A model generated the notes under the pieces. It searched no databases. It had not been told where the DNA came from and was given only the letters and a program-made list of their open reading frames with translations. From the NCBI GenBank assembly GCA_019510305.1, contig JAEKKN010000036.1:1-64000 (forward strand): a stretch of DNA of 64,000 nucleotides, read 5' to 3'. The DNA comes from Microbacterium sp. Its GTDB lineage: Bacteria; Actinomycetota; Actinomycetes; Actinomycetales; Microbacteriaceae. Below are positions 1-10,283 of this stretch, one piece after another. Each line of letters opens with the position of its first letter. Position 1 is the first letter of the stretch. The position numbers and the translations under genes are program-made.

Positions 1-328
1 TGCGGTTTCCCCAGTAGACGGGCAGGTCGAGTCCGCGTGCGGCGATCTCGGCCTCGAGTGCGGCTTTCAGCTGCCGGTTCTGCTCGTTGATCGGGCTGAT
101 GCCGCCGAAGTGACGGTAGTGGTGCGCGACCTCCTCCAAGCGCTCGTCGGGGATGCCGCGCCCACGCGTCACGTTGCGCAGGAACGGGATGACGTCATCC
201 TGCCCCTCCGGACCACCGAACGACGCGAGGATCAGCGCGTCATATGCCACCGGAGTCTCCACGTGAGGCGCAGCACCTGCGGCAGCGGGAGAGGCGAAGG
301 CCACGAGGGTCTGATCGTTCGCAGTCAC
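1..328 (-). CDS. hemH: Ferrochelatase, N-terminal part (runs off the window)
   Basis: This is the first 109 residues of a ferrochelatase, which inserts iron into a porphyrin in haem synthesis. In actinobacteria the substrate is usually coproporphyrin III. The translation shows the family N-terminus: [20 protein letters not shown], then [12 protein letters not shown], then [13 protein letters not shown]. The C-terminal half lies outside the window. I chose the GTG at 328 because GGATGGAGA lies just upstream; an upstream ATG runs straight into a stop. A run of about 20 residues ([10 protein letters not shown] region) precedes the conserved core, so a slightly later start is possible. It is divergent from pepN across about 130 bp. 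Confidence 0.9.
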   Translation of the reverse strand, partial: MTANDQTLVAFASPAAAGAAPHVETPVAYDALILASFGGPEGQDDVIPFLRNVTRGRGIPDERLEEVAHHYRHFGGISPINEQNRQLKAALEAEIAARGLDLPVYWGNR

Positions 329-456
329 TTCTCCATCCTTTCATCCTTGCGCGTGCGCGGACGCCCGTCGGGTCCTGGCGTAGGCTGTCATGGTTGCCGT
401 CGGCGCCAACTGCGCCCGAACCGCGGCCACGTCCCCTCACCCCTGGGAGTACAGCA

Positions 457-3027
457 GTGCCTGGAGAGAACCTCACCCGCATCGAAGCGCAGGAGCGCCG
501 CGACGTCATCGACACCCAGTCGTACGAAGTCGCCCTCGATCTGACGAAGGGTGCCGAGGTCTTCGGCTCTCGCAGCGTTGTGCGATTCACCGCCACCCCC
601 GAGAGCTTCACCTTCATCGATCTGATCGCCCGCGAGGTGCGCGAGATCTCTCTGAACGGAGAGCAGCTCGACCCGAACGAGGTCTACGCCGATTCGCGGA
701 TCGCTCTGACCGGTCTGCAGGCCGAGAACGTCCTCGTCGTCGATGCGGACTGCCTGTACACGAACACGGGCGAGGGCCTGCACCGCTTCGTGGACCCTGT
801 CGACGACGAGGTCTACCTGTACTCCCAGTTCGAGGTGCCCGACTCCCGCCGCGTGTTCGCGGTGTTCGAGCAGCCCGACCTGAAGGCGACGTTCCAGTTC
901 ACCGTGACGGCCCCGGCCGCGTGGAAGGTCGTGTCCAACTCGCCCACGCCCGAGCCCATCGTGCACGACCCTTCGTCGGGCTCGGGGACCGGAGAGGTCG
1001 CGACGTGGGGATTCGAGCCCACTCCGCGCATCTCCTCGTACATCACGGCGCTCGTCGCCGGCCCCTACGAGGCGACCTTCTCCGAGCTGACCAGCGCATC
1101 CGGCCGGGTCATCCCGCTGGGCGTCTACGGGCGCAAGAGCCTGTGGCAGCATCTCGACGCCGACTACATCTTCGACAAGACCCGCGAGGGCTTCGCCTAC
1201 TTCGAGTCGAAGTTCGGCGTGCCGTATCCCTTCGCGAAGTACGACCAGCTCTTCGTGCCCGAGTTCAATGCGGGTGCAATGGAGAACGCGGGCGCGGTGA
1301 CCTTCACCGAGACCTATGTCTTCCGCAGCAAGGTGACGGATGCCGTCAAGGAGCGCCGCGTCGTCACGATCCTGCATGAGCTCGCGCACATGTGGTTCGG
1401 AGACCTGGTCACCATGAAGTGGTGGAACGATCTCTGGCTGAACGAGTCGTTCGCCGAGTGGGCCTCGACCATCGCGACCGCCGAGGCCACCGAGTGGACA
1501 GAGGCGTGGACCACGTTCAACGCCATGGAGAAGACCTGGGCCTACCGTCAGGACCAGCTTCCGTCGACGCATCCGATCACGGCCGTGATCAACGACCTCG
1601 AAGACGTGCAGGTCAACTTCGACGGCATCACGTACGCCAAGGGCGGATCGGTGCTGAAGCAGCTCGCCGCCTGGGTCGGAATCGAGGCGTTCTTCGCCGG
1701 TGTCTCGCAGTACTTCCAGAAGCATGCCTGGGGCAACACCGAGCTCAGCGACCTGCTCACCGAGCTCGAAGCCACAAGCGGTCGCGACCTGAGCACGTGG
1801 TCGAAGAAGTGGCTGGAGACGGCCGGTGTCAACACCCTCGAGCCGCTCATCGCCGAGGCCGCAGACGGCACGATCTCGCGCTTCGCGGTCACGCAGACCG
1901 CACCTGCCGACTACCCGACCATTCGCCCGCACCGGCTCGGCATCGGCTTCTACACGCTGCAGGGCGGCTCGCTCGTGCGCACGCACTTCATCGAGGTCGA
2001 TGTCGACGGCGACCGCACCGAGGTGCCAGAGCTCAACGGGATCGCCCGCCCGGATCTCGTGCTGCTCAACGACGAAGACCTGGCGTACGCCAAGATCCGG
2101 CTCGACGAGCGTTCCCTCGCCACCGCCGTCGCGCACCTTGCCGACATCCGTGATCCGCTGGCGCGCTCGCTCGTCTGGGGTGCGGCCTGGGACCAGACCC
2201 GCGACGCCGAGAGCGCGGCATCCGACTACATCGATCTCGTGCTCGGCAACATCGGACGCGAGACCGAATCGACCACCGTGCGCACCACGCTCGCTCAGCT
2301 GCGCACGGCCGCGACGCTCTATGTCGACCCTGCGCAGCGTCTCGCGGCGCGGCAGAAGATCGCCGACGGCCTGTGGTCGCTGGCGGAGGGCGCCGAGGCC
2401 GGAAGCGACAGCCAGCTGCAGTTCGTCACGGCTTTCGCGAACTCCCTGGTCACACCCGAGCATGCGGGCATCGTGGGTCGCCTGCGCTCCGGCGAGGAGA
2501 CCCTTCCCGGTCTCGAGATCGATGCGGACCTGAACTGGCAGCTGCTGGTCGGCCTCGCAACGATCGGCGCGACGGATGCCGCCACCATCGACGCCGCGCT
2601 CACTGCCGACAACACGGCCAAGGGCGGAGAGTTCGCGGCTCAGGCTCGGGCAGCTCTCCCCGACTCCGCATCGAAGAAGGCCGCGTGGTCATCGCTCATC
2701 GAGCGCGACGACGCACCCAACACGATCGTGCGTTCGGCGGCGCTCGGCTTCGTCCACCCCGCCGGAGTCGACGTTCTCGCCGAGTTCGTGCCCGCGTACT
2801 TCGACATGCTTCTTCCGATCTGGGAGTCGCGCTCGTACCAGATCGCCCAGTACCTGGTCGTCGGACTCTTCCCGACCGCTCTCGCCGACATCGAGCTGCG
2901 CGATGCGACCCGTGGTTGGCTCGCGGCCCACCAGGACGCTCCCCCGGCCCTGCGTCGTCTCGTGATGGAGAACCTCGCCGACGTCGAGCGTGCGCTCGCG
3001 GCGCAGGCGCGCGACGCCGAGGACTGA
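457..3027 (+). CDS. pepN: Aminopeptidase N (M1 family zinc metallopeptidase)
   Basis: An 856-residue cytoplasmic M1 aminopeptidase that removes N-terminal residues from peptides. Seen directly: the exopeptidase motif GAMEN at residues 273-277, the zinc site HELAH at 307-311, and the third zinc ligand Glu330 within NESFAEW. The length fits actinobacterial PepN with its C-terminal ERAP1-like helical domain. The open frame continues upstream, but GTG at 457 is preceded by GGGAG at 445-449 with 7 nt spacing, and the protein family begins here (PGENLTRIEA). A TAGGCT -10-like box at 382-387 would give a leader of about 60 nt. A strong hairpin follows the stop. Confidence 0.96.
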   Translation: MPGENLTRIEAQERRDVIDTQSYEVALDLTKGAEVFGSRSVVRFTATPESFTFIDLIAREVREISLNGEQLDPNEVYADSRIALTGLQAENVLVVDADCLYTNTGEGLHRFVDPVDDEVYLYSQFEVPDSRRVFAVFEQPDLKATFQFTVTAPAAWKVVSNSPTPEPIVHDPSSGSGTGEVATWGFEPTPRISSYITALVAGPYEATFSELTSASGRVIPLGVYGRKSLWQHLDADYIFDKTREGFAYFESKFGVPYPFAKYDQLFVPEFNAGAMENAGAVTFTETYVFRSKVTDAVKERRVVTILHELAHMWFGDLVTMKWWNDLWLNESFAEWASTIATAEATEWTEAWTTFNAMEKTWAYRQDQLPSTHPITAVINDLEDVQVNFDGITYAKGGSVLKQLAAWVGIEAFFAGVSQYFQKHAWGNTELSDLLTELEATSGRDLSTWSKKWLETAGVNTLEPLIAEAADGTISRFAVTQTAPADYPTIRPHRLGIGFYTLQGGSLVRTHFIEVDVDGDRTEVPELNGIARPDLVLLNDEDLAYAKIRLDERSLATAVAHLADIRDPLARSLVWGAAWDQTRDAESAASDYIDLVLGNIGRETESTTVRTTLAQLRTAATLYVDPAQRLAARQKIADGLWSLAEGAEAGSDSQLQFVTAFANSLVTPEHAGIVGRLRSGEETLPGLEIDADLNWQLLVGLATIGATDAATIDAALTADNTAKGGEFAAQARAALPDSASKKAAWSSLIERDDAPNTIVRSAALGFVHPAGVDVLAEFVPAYFDMLLPIWESRSYQIAQYLVVGLFPTALADIELRDATRGWLAAHQDAPPALRRLVMENLADVERALAAQARDAED

Positions 3028-3030
3028 CCC

Positions 3031-3077
3031 TCCGACAGGCTCAGAGACTCAGGCTCTGAGTCGCTGAGCCTGTCGAA
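3031..3077. repeat. Long imperfect hairpin after pepN; terminator and/or dispersed REP-like repeat
   Basis: Two arms (3031-3052 and 3056-3077) form a stem of about 21 bp around a 3-nt loop, with two mismatches. The outer arm contains the CGACAGGCTCAG / CTGAGCCTGTCG inverted pair. I recall this word as a common dispersed intergenic repeat in Microbacterium-like genomes, but I cannot verify that here. It sits directly after the pepN stop, and no T-run follows. Confidence 0.6.
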
Positions 3078-3106
3078 GCATCCAGCCCGCGCAGAGGCCT
3101 GATCGC

Positions 3107-3120
3107 TAGGATCTGTGGTG
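3107..3120 (+). promoter_or_regulatory. Candidate leaderless promoter -10 box of mscS
   Basis: TAGGAT at 3107-3112 is followed by GTG at 3118 (5-nt spacer) and ATG at 3121 (8-nt spacer). No Shine-Dalgarno can fit. Which codon is used is not decided by the sequence. Confidence 0.5.
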
Positions 3121-4233
3121 ATGATGTTCCCCTTCGCTACTACCGACCCGCCTGTCGACGCACCGCTTCCCGAGTGGTTCCAAGCGCTTCCCGACTGGCT
3201 GCAGACCGTGCTCACGGTGCTCATCCCGGTCGGTTGGACTGCACTCACGATCGCGATCATCATCGCGAGCTGCGTGCTCATCGCACTGGTGCTGCGCGTC
3301 CTCATCCGCCGCGTCGTTCATCGGATCGTCGACAGCGCGAAGAGCAAGGCCGCAGTCGACGACACCCAGGCCCTGGAACGGTCGCCGCTCGCCGACATGC
3401 GGCTCGTGCAGCGCACCCGCACGCTCGGCAGCATCCTGCAGAACATCGTCAACGTGATGCTCGTCGTGATCGCCCTCGTGCTGATCGTCAACGCGATCGA
3501 CAGCGGACTTCTCGGCTCGCTGACCCTGCTGACGGCGGCCGTGGGCGCGGGACTCGGCTTCGGGGCCCAGAACATCGTCAAAGACGTCCTGAACGGCATG
3601 TTCATCGTCGCCGAGGACCAGATCGGCATCGGCGACGTCGTCGATCTCGGCCTCGCGAGCGGGGTGGTCGAGTACGTGAGCGTGCGCATCACGCAGGTCC
3701 GTGACGTGAACGGCACTCTCTGGTATGTCCGCAACGGCGAGGTCACCCGCATCGGCAACATGTCGCAGGGGTGGGCGCGCGTGATCATCGACCTCGGGGT
3801 TCCCGCCGATGTCGACCTCGATGCCGTCGAGCACACGATGCTCGAGACCGCACAGGGACTCGCCAAGGATCCGAAGTGGCGCACGCGCATCGTGGAGAAG
3901 CCCGAGCTGTGGGGTCTCGAATCCATCGGCGGCGATGCGCTCGTCGTGCGCATCGTGATCAAGGCGCGGGCGAACGCCAAGGACGACGTCTCGCAGGAGC
4001 TTCGCAAGCGCCTGCGTACGGCGCTCCACGAGCAGGACGTCGCGATCCCGAGCATGGTCGGCGTGATCCCGACCGGCCTCGAGGGCGCACAGCGCGTCCG
4101 CGGCGCGAATCCGCCGAAGACCAGGCCCAACGCGATCACCGGCGTTCCGGTGATCCCCGATCGCGGCATCTGGCGCCGAAAGAAGTCCGGCGACGGCGCG
4201 AAACCCGGTGACGAAGGGACCCCGCAGCGATGA
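3121..4233 (+). CDS. MscS-family mechanosensitive ion channel
   Basis: A small-conductance mechanosensitive channel protein of about 370 residues in the plasma membrane. Two or three hydrophobic segments lie in the first 160 residues (around LTVLIPVGWTALTIAIIIA, then MLVVIALVLIVNAI). They are followed by the family pore-lining and beta-domain signature GAGLGFGAQNIVKDVLNGMF and EDQIGIGDVV. The C-terminal tail is basic and low complexity. Starts at GTG 3115, GTG 3118, ATG 3121 and ATG 3124 are all in frame. I give 3121 because of the -10 box spacing. Its stop overlaps the glbO start (ATGA at 4230-4233), so the two are translationally coupled. Confidence 0.9.
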   Translation: MMFPFATTDPPVDAPLPEWFQALPDWLQTVLTVLIPVGWTALTIAIIIASCVLIALVLRVLIRRVVHRIVDSAKSKAAVDDTQALERSPLADMRLVQRTRTLGSILQNIVNVMLVVIALVLIVNAIDSGLLGSLTLLTAAVGAGLGFGAQNIVKDVLNGMFIVAEDQIGIGDVVDLGLASGVVEYVSVRITQVRDVNGTLWYVRNGEVTRIGNMSQGWARVIIDLGVPADVDLDAVEHTMLETAQGLAKDPKWRTRIVEKPELWGLESIGGDALVVRIVIKARANAKDDVSQELRKRLRTALHEQDVAIPSMVGVIPTGLEGAQRVRGANPPKTRPNAITGVPVIPDRGIWRRKKSGDGAKPGDEGTPQR

Positions 4234-4679
4234 CGTTCTACGACGAGGTCGGCGGTCACGCCACGTTCGAGAAGCTGGTCGGAGTGTTCTACCGCGAGGT
4301 CGCCCTCGACCCCGTGCTGAAGCCCATGTACCCCGAAGAGGACCTGGGCCCGGCCGCCGAACGGCTGACGATGTTCCTCGCACAGTACTGGGGCGGACCC
4401 ACCACGTATGGCGAGACACGGGGGCACCCCCGTCTGCGGATGCGGCACATGCCCTTCCACATCGACCCCGACGCTCGCGATCGTTGGCTCACGCACATGC
4501 GCACCGCCGTCACGGAGACGAAGTTGTCGCCTCTGCACGAAGCGACCCTCTGGGACTACCTCGAACGCGCCGCCTATGCCATGGTGAACACATTCGAGCC
4601 GTCGGGCATCGGGCCGGCAGCGTCCGGCCGCCCCACTCTCGAGACCCGAGCACGTCAGGAATCAACGGAGAACGCATGA
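4230..4679 (+). CDS. glbO: Group II truncated haemoglobin (HbO type)
   Basis: A 149-residue haem protein of the TrHb2 family, thought to handle O2, NO or peroxide chemistry in the cytoplasm. Visible family features: FYDEVGGHATFEKLV at the N-terminus, YPEEDLGPAAERL, the YWGGPTTY segment, and RHMPFHI containing the proximal histidine followed by RWLTHM. The length is typical apart from a short extension at the C-terminus. It overlaps mscS upstream and the flavoprotein downstream by 4 nt each, making a tightly coupled three-gene unit. Being next to a flavoprotein is compatible with a redox partnership, but that is inference. Confidence 0.94.
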   Translation: MTFYDEVGGHATFEKLVGVFYREVALDPVLKPMYPEEDLGPAAERLTMFLAQYWGGPTTYGETRGHPRLRMRHMPFHIDPDARDRWLTHMRTAVTETKLSPLHEATLWDYLERAAYAMVNTFEPSGIGPAASGRPTLETRARQESTENA

Positions 4680-6334
4680 CGAAGTCAACCCTGTCCACAG
4701 ATGTCCTGGTGATCGGATGGGGGTTGGCCGGGCTGGTCGCCGCCTGCGAGGCGCTGGATGCCGGAAAGCGCGTGATCCTGATCGACCAGGAGCCCCGCAC
4801 GAACCTGGGCGGACAGGCGTGGTGGTCGTTCGGCGGACTGTTCTTCATCGACTCTCCCGAGCAGCGCCGCATGGGGATCAAGGATTCCCTCGAGCTCGCC
4901 ACGCAGGACTGGTTCGGGAACGCAGGTTTCGACCGGCCGGAAGACGAATTGCCGCGCCGCTGGGCGGAGGCGTACCTGAACTTCGCCGCAGGCGAGAAGC
5001 GCGCCTGGCTGCGCGAGCGCGGTGTCGGGTTCTTCCCTGTCGTCGGCTGGGCTGAACGCGGCGGTTACGGCGCCCTCGGCCCCGGCAACTCCGTACCGCG
5101 GTTCCACATCACGTGGGGCACCGGCCCCGGAATCGTGGCGCCGTTCGCCGCACGCGTCGAGCAGGGTGAGCGACAGGGTCGGATCACGATCCTCCCCCGG
5201 CATCGCGTCACCGGACTCGTCTCCGCAGATGGAGCGGTCGCCGGCGCCCGTGGTGACGTGCTCGCCACCAGCGCCGCCGAGCGGGGCGAGGAGTCCTCGC
5301 GCGACGTGATCGGCGGTTTCGAGATCGCCGCAGGAGCGACCGTGATCGCCTCCGGTGGGATCGGCGGCAACCACGACCTCGTGCGCGCGGCCTGGCCCGA
5401 GCGGCTCGGTACGCCGCCCACGCACATGCTGAGCGGAGTGCCCGCATACGTGGACGGCTCGATGCAGCCCGTGGCTGAGGCGGCGGGGGCGCGGCTGATC
5501 AACGGCGACCGCATGTGGCACTACGTCGAGGGCATCACCAACTGGGATCCGGTGTGGCCCTCCCACGGCATCCGCATCCTCCCCGGGCCGTCGTCGCTGT
5601 GGCTCGACGCCACCGGCAAGCGGCTCCCCGTGCCGCTGTTCCCCGGATTCGACACGCTCGGCACGCTGGCTCACCTGCGCACGACCGGCCACGACCACTC
5701 CTGGTTCGTCACCTCCCGGCAGATCGTCGAGAAGGAGTTCGCGCTCTCCGGGAGCGAGCAGAACCCCGACCTCACCGGCAAGGATGTGGGGCTGCTGCTG
5801 AAGTCACGACTCGCGAAGGGGCCCACCGCTCCTGTGCAGTCCTTCCTCGACGAGGGCGAGGACTTCATCGTCGAGAACGATCTCGAGTCGCTGCTCGAGC
5901 AGATGCGCCGTCATCCGGGCGGAGACGCTCTCGACATCGACCGCGTGCGCAACGAGGTTCTCGCACGCGATCTCGAGATGGACAACGATTTCACCAAGGA
6001 CGCGCAGATCGGGATGCTCCGCTCGATGCGCGGCTATCGCGGGGACAAGCTGATCCGCACGGCATCGCCACATCGCTTGCAGGACCCCGCGGCCGGTCCT
6101 CTGATCGCCGTCAAGCTGCACGTACTGACGAGGAAGTCGCTCGGCGGCATTCACACCGACCTCGACGGGCGCGCCCTCGACGCCGATGGCATCGCCATTC
6201 CGGGATTGTTCGCGGCCGGCGAGGCGAGCGGTTTCGGCGGCGGCGGCGTGCACGGATATCGGGCGCTCGAGGGGACCTTCCTCGGTGGATGCCTGTTCTC
6301 GGGCCGCCAGGCGGGTCGCGCGGCGGCGGGCTGA
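4676..6334 (+). CDS. FAD-binding dehydrogenase (fumarate reductase/KstD-like flavoprotein)
   Basis: A 552-residue flavoprotein of the FAD-dependent oxidoreductase 2 superfamily. The N-terminal Rossmann dinucleotide fold is seen as VLVIGWGLAGLVAACEA with the following acidic residue in VILIDQE. Near the C-terminus the second FAD-binding stretch reads GLFAAGEASGFGGGGVHGYR and ends ALEGTFLGGCLFSGRQAG. No signal peptide is visible, so it is probably cytoplasmic. The electron-accepting substrate cannot be read from the sequence. The family is often annotated as FAD-binding dehydrogenase, related to 3-ketosteroid dehydrogenases. The ATG at 4676 overlaps the glbO stop. The gene ends 2 bp before the convergent gene at 6337. 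Confidence 0.88.
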   Translation: MTKSTLSTDVLVIGWGLAGLVAACEALDAGKRVILIDQEPRTNLGGQAWWSFGGLFFIDSPEQRRMGIKDSLELATQDWFGNAGFDRPEDELPRRWAEAYLNFAAGEKRAWLRERGVGFFPVVGWAERGGYGALGPGNSVPRFHITWGTGPGIVAPFAARVEQGERQGRITILPRHRVTGLVSADGAVAGARGDVLATSAAERGEESSRDVIGGFEIAAGATVIASGGIGGNHDLVRAAWPERLGTPPTHMLSGVPAYVDGSMQPVAEAAGARLINGDRMWHYVEGITNWDPVWPSHGIRILPGPSSLWLDATGKRLPVPLFPGFDTLGTLAHLRTTGHDHSWFVTSRQIVEKEFALSGSEQNPDLTGKDVGLLLKSRLAKGPTAPVQSFLDEGEDFIVENDLESLLEQMRRHPGGDALDIDRVRNEVLARDLEMDNDFTKDAQIGMLRSMRGYRGDKLIRTASPHRLQDPAAGPLIAVKLHVLTRKSLGGIHTDLDGRALDADGIAIPGLFAAGEASGFGGGGVHGYRALEGTFLGGCLFSGRQAGRAAAG

Positions 6335-6336
6335 GC

Positions 6337-7002
6337 TCAGTCCGCGCTGCCGGTGCCACGCACCGCGGTGAGGCCGGTCGCCACCGGGCCGCGCGACAAG
6401 ACGTGACCGCGGCGGAAGGCCAGACGGATCCAGCGCCCAGAGCGCATGACGGGGACGTCCTCCTCGCCTGAGATGAAGCCGAACGCGTCGGCGGCGAAGG
6501 CCACGCCACGGGGAAGGTGACCGAGGTCTTCGTCGAGCTCTCCCCAGATGGCGGCACGCAGCGCACGCACCGCCTCTTCACCGGCCCCGGGAGCAGCACC
6601 TCGTGCCACGGCGCTGATCCCCCACTGGGCGCGCTGGGCGATCAGAGAGGCGGCGAGCGTGCCCGTGGCCTCCCAACCCTGTCGAGGAGGCGCGATTCCC
6701 GCCCATGAGGGCGACAGGCCCGATTCGGGCAGCTGCAGCATCCGCTCGTCCGCTCCTGGGGTCAACTCGGCGACGACGATGTCGCACTGCAGTTCAGGAT
6801 CGGCATGCACGACGCGCATCGCCAGGACGGTCGGGGTCTGATCGAAGAGTCCGTGCGGGGCGAGAGCTGCGGCCGTGAGCGCGAGCACGCCGTTGGCCCC
6901 CTGCAGACGCACGCCTTCATCGGAGATGCGCCGAGCCCTCCCCACGAACGTGAGGACGTCCTTGGACGTTTCGGCATCGGCGAGGACGAGAGGGTGCGGC
7001 AC
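6337..7002 (-). CDS. Conserved hypothetical protein
   Basis: An unrecognised 221-residue protein with no signal peptide or clear membrane segment. It is rich in Ala, Gly and Leu and has recognisable stretches such as TFVGRARRISDEGVRLQG and VPVMRSGRWIRLAFRRGHV. I cannot assign a function. The reading frame stays open upstream to an ATG at 7083, which would nearly touch the divergent tesB start. I prefer GTG at 7002, because a TAGTTT -10 box lies exactly 7 nt upstream and this leaves an 80-bp divergent promoter region. Confidence 0.72.
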   Translation of the reverse strand: MPHPLVLADAETSKDVLTFVGRARRISDEGVRLQGANGVLALTAAALAPHGLFDQTPTVLAMRVVHADPELQCDIVVAELTPGADERMLQLPESGLSPSWAGIAPPRQGWEATGTLAASLIAQRAQWGISAVARGAAPGAGEEAVRALRAAIWGELDEDLGHLPRGVAFAADAFGFISGEEDVPVMRSGRWIRLAFRRGHVLSRGPVATGLTAVRGTGSAD

Positions 7003-7015
7003 GCACTCTAAACTA
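7003..7015 (-). promoter_or_regulatory. Leaderless -10 box (TAGTTT) for the 7002 gene
   Basis: On the minus strand TAGTTT (7015-7010) is followed by 7 nt and then GTG at 7002. There is no room for a ribosome-binding site, so transcription and translation would start at the same base. Confidence 0.6.
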
Positions 7016-7085
7016 GCAACGCCAGCGGCCGCAGCAGTCGCCAGGAAGCGCACATGCGACGTCACGACCGACCGGAAGGGCATGA

Positions 7086-7967
7086 ATGACCGCCGATCAG
7101 CACGCGATCCGCACCGTCGAGCAGCTGCTCGCGGTGCTGGATCTCGACACAACTCAGGCGCGCACGACCGAGGACATCTTCACCGGCTCGTCGCACCCCA
7201 TGCCGAGCGGGCGCATCTACGGCGGGCAGGTGCTCGCACAGAGCCTGATCGCCGCGGAGCGCACCCTTCCTGAAGATCGGGCCGTGCACTCCATGCACGG
7301 GTACTTCCTGCGTCCCGGTGACGCGTCGCAGGGCATCACCATCGCCGTCGATCGCATCCACGACGGACGCTCCTTTTCGACGCGGCGTTCGCAGGCCTAC
7401 CAGAACGGCGTGCCGATCTTCTCGATGATCGCCTCGTTCCAGGATCAGGACCCGGGTCTCGAACACGCGGTGCCGATGCCTGCGGGCATCCCCGCCCCGG
7501 AGACGCTGCTCCCGGACGAGGAACGGGTCGATGGGCTCCCCGAGGGCACAGCCCGAATGCTGAGCGACAGGGCGGCCGACGTCCGACACATCGAGTCTCC
7601 GCTGTTCCTGCCGAGCGACGACGCCCAGGTGCCGCAGCAGGGCGTGTGGATGCGCATGCGTGCACCGCTGCCCGACGACCAGCGCCTGCACCGGGCGGCG
7701 CTCGCCTATCTCAGCGACATGACCATTCAGGAGTCGATCCTGCGCGCCCACGGCGCGTACTGGGCGCTTCCCGGTCTCAAGGTCGCGAGCCTCGACCACG
7801 CGATGTGGTGGCATCGGCCGGCACGCGTCGACGAGTGGCTGCTGTACCTGCAGGAGTCGCCGAACGCCCGTGGCGGACGAGGGCTCGCGCAGGGGCGGAT
7901 CTACACGCGAGACGGCGATCTGGTCGCCACGGTTGCGCAGGAGATCATGATCCGCGTGCCGTCCTGA
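7086..7967 (+). CDS. tesB: Acyl-CoA thioesterase II
   Basis: A 293-residue TesB-type thioesterase that hydrolyses medium- and long-chain acyl-CoA to free fatty acid and CoA in the cytoplasm. The double-hotdog family signatures are visible: GRIYGGQVLAQSLIAAERT in the first repeat, MHGYFLRPGD, the RIHDGRSFSTRRS element, and LDHAMWWHRP near the C-terminus followed by LAQGRIYTRDGDLVA. The length is typical. The ATG at 7086 is preceded by GGAAGGG. It converges on another thioesterase at 8008, so two acyl-CoA thioesterases of different folds lie side by side. Confidence 0.95.
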   Translation: MTADQHAIRTVEQLLAVLDLDTTQARTTEDIFTGSSHPMPSGRIYGGQVLAQSLIAAERTLPEDRAVHSMHGYFLRPGDASQGITIAVDRIHDGRSFSTRRSQAYQNGVPIFSMIASFQDQDPGLEHAVPMPAGIPAPETLLPDEERVDGLPEGTARMLSDRAADVRHIESPLFLPSDDAQVPQQGVWMRMRAPLPDDQRLHRAALAYLSDMTIQESILRAHGAYWALPGLKVASLDHAMWWHRPARVDEWLLYLQESPNARGGRGLAQGRIYTRDGDLVATVAQEIMIRVPS

Positions 7968-8007
7968 CCGAGCGACCGGGCGCGCCAGCGCCTCGACCGC
8001 CTCGCCG

Positions 8008-8518
8008 TCAACGGTGCGCGTACTCGATCGACGGGCCGGTGAAGGGCTCCCACACGTCGCGCATCTCCTGAGTGAGCCGCGTCGGGCGTCCCGTGCCCGC
8101 GTCGACGAGGACGATGATGGCGGTGGAGCGCGCGTACAGCTGCCGGGACTCGGATGCCGGGTCGTTGTGCACCTCGTAGCAGACCTCGACGCTCGATCCG
8201 CCGAGCTTTCCGAACCACATCTGCACCTCGAGCGGACGCCGCTGGTACGGCACCGGCGCGAGGTACTCGATCTCCTGACGCGCGATGAGCGTCAGGATGC
8301 CCTCCTCGATCCCGGAGTCGAGCACTGCTGTCGACGGCGCCTCCTCCCCCGGGCCGGCCCGCCAGAACGCGCGCACGCGCGCCTCTTCGAGCAGCTTGAG
8401 CATCGACGTGTTGTTCACGTGGTTGAACGCGTCGAGGTCGCCCCAGCGCAGCTGGATCGGGATGTGCAGCCGAGACGACTTTGCGGACAGCTCGGCTGCC
8501 GCGTCCGAGGCCTGCACG

Positions 8519-8526
<8 letters not shown>
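8008..8526 (-). CDS. Acyl-CoA thioesterase, 4HBT/YbgC-like hotdog
   Basis: A 172-residue single-hotdog thioesterase. The catalytic-loop signature WGDLDAFNHVNN is seen near residue 30, followed by MLKLLEEARV. This matches the 4-hydroxybenzoyl-CoA thioesterase superfamily, which acts on acyl-CoA substrates. The substrate cannot be inferred. It starts at a GTG that overlaps the last 8 nt of ettA, so it is probably co-transcribed and coupled with that gene. The N-terminal 20 residues are polar and poorly conserved in character. Confidence 0.87.
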
Positions 8527-10198
<1,672 letters not shown>

Positions 10199-10283
10199 CG
10201 AAAATGCTCCTTCTGTCGGCGTCGAAGATCGACACTCCAGCCTACCGGCCCTGTGCTGTGCCGTTGTCGTGAGCGCCGAGCGG

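Noticed and set aside
388..2463. A 691-codon open frame on the minus strand
   Set aside because: It is antisense to pepN and has no recognisable domain.
4208..4675. Upstream extension of the FAD dehydrogenase frame
   Set aside because: It lies over glbO, which is clearly a haemoglobin. The flavoprotein begins at ATG 4676 with its Rossmann motif close behind.
7003..7083. Longer N-terminus (27 more residues) for the unknown gene at 6337-7002
   Set aside because: It would place the start 2 bp from the divergent tesB start with no promoter space, whereas GTG 7002 has a -10 box at leaderless distance. It is not fully excluded.
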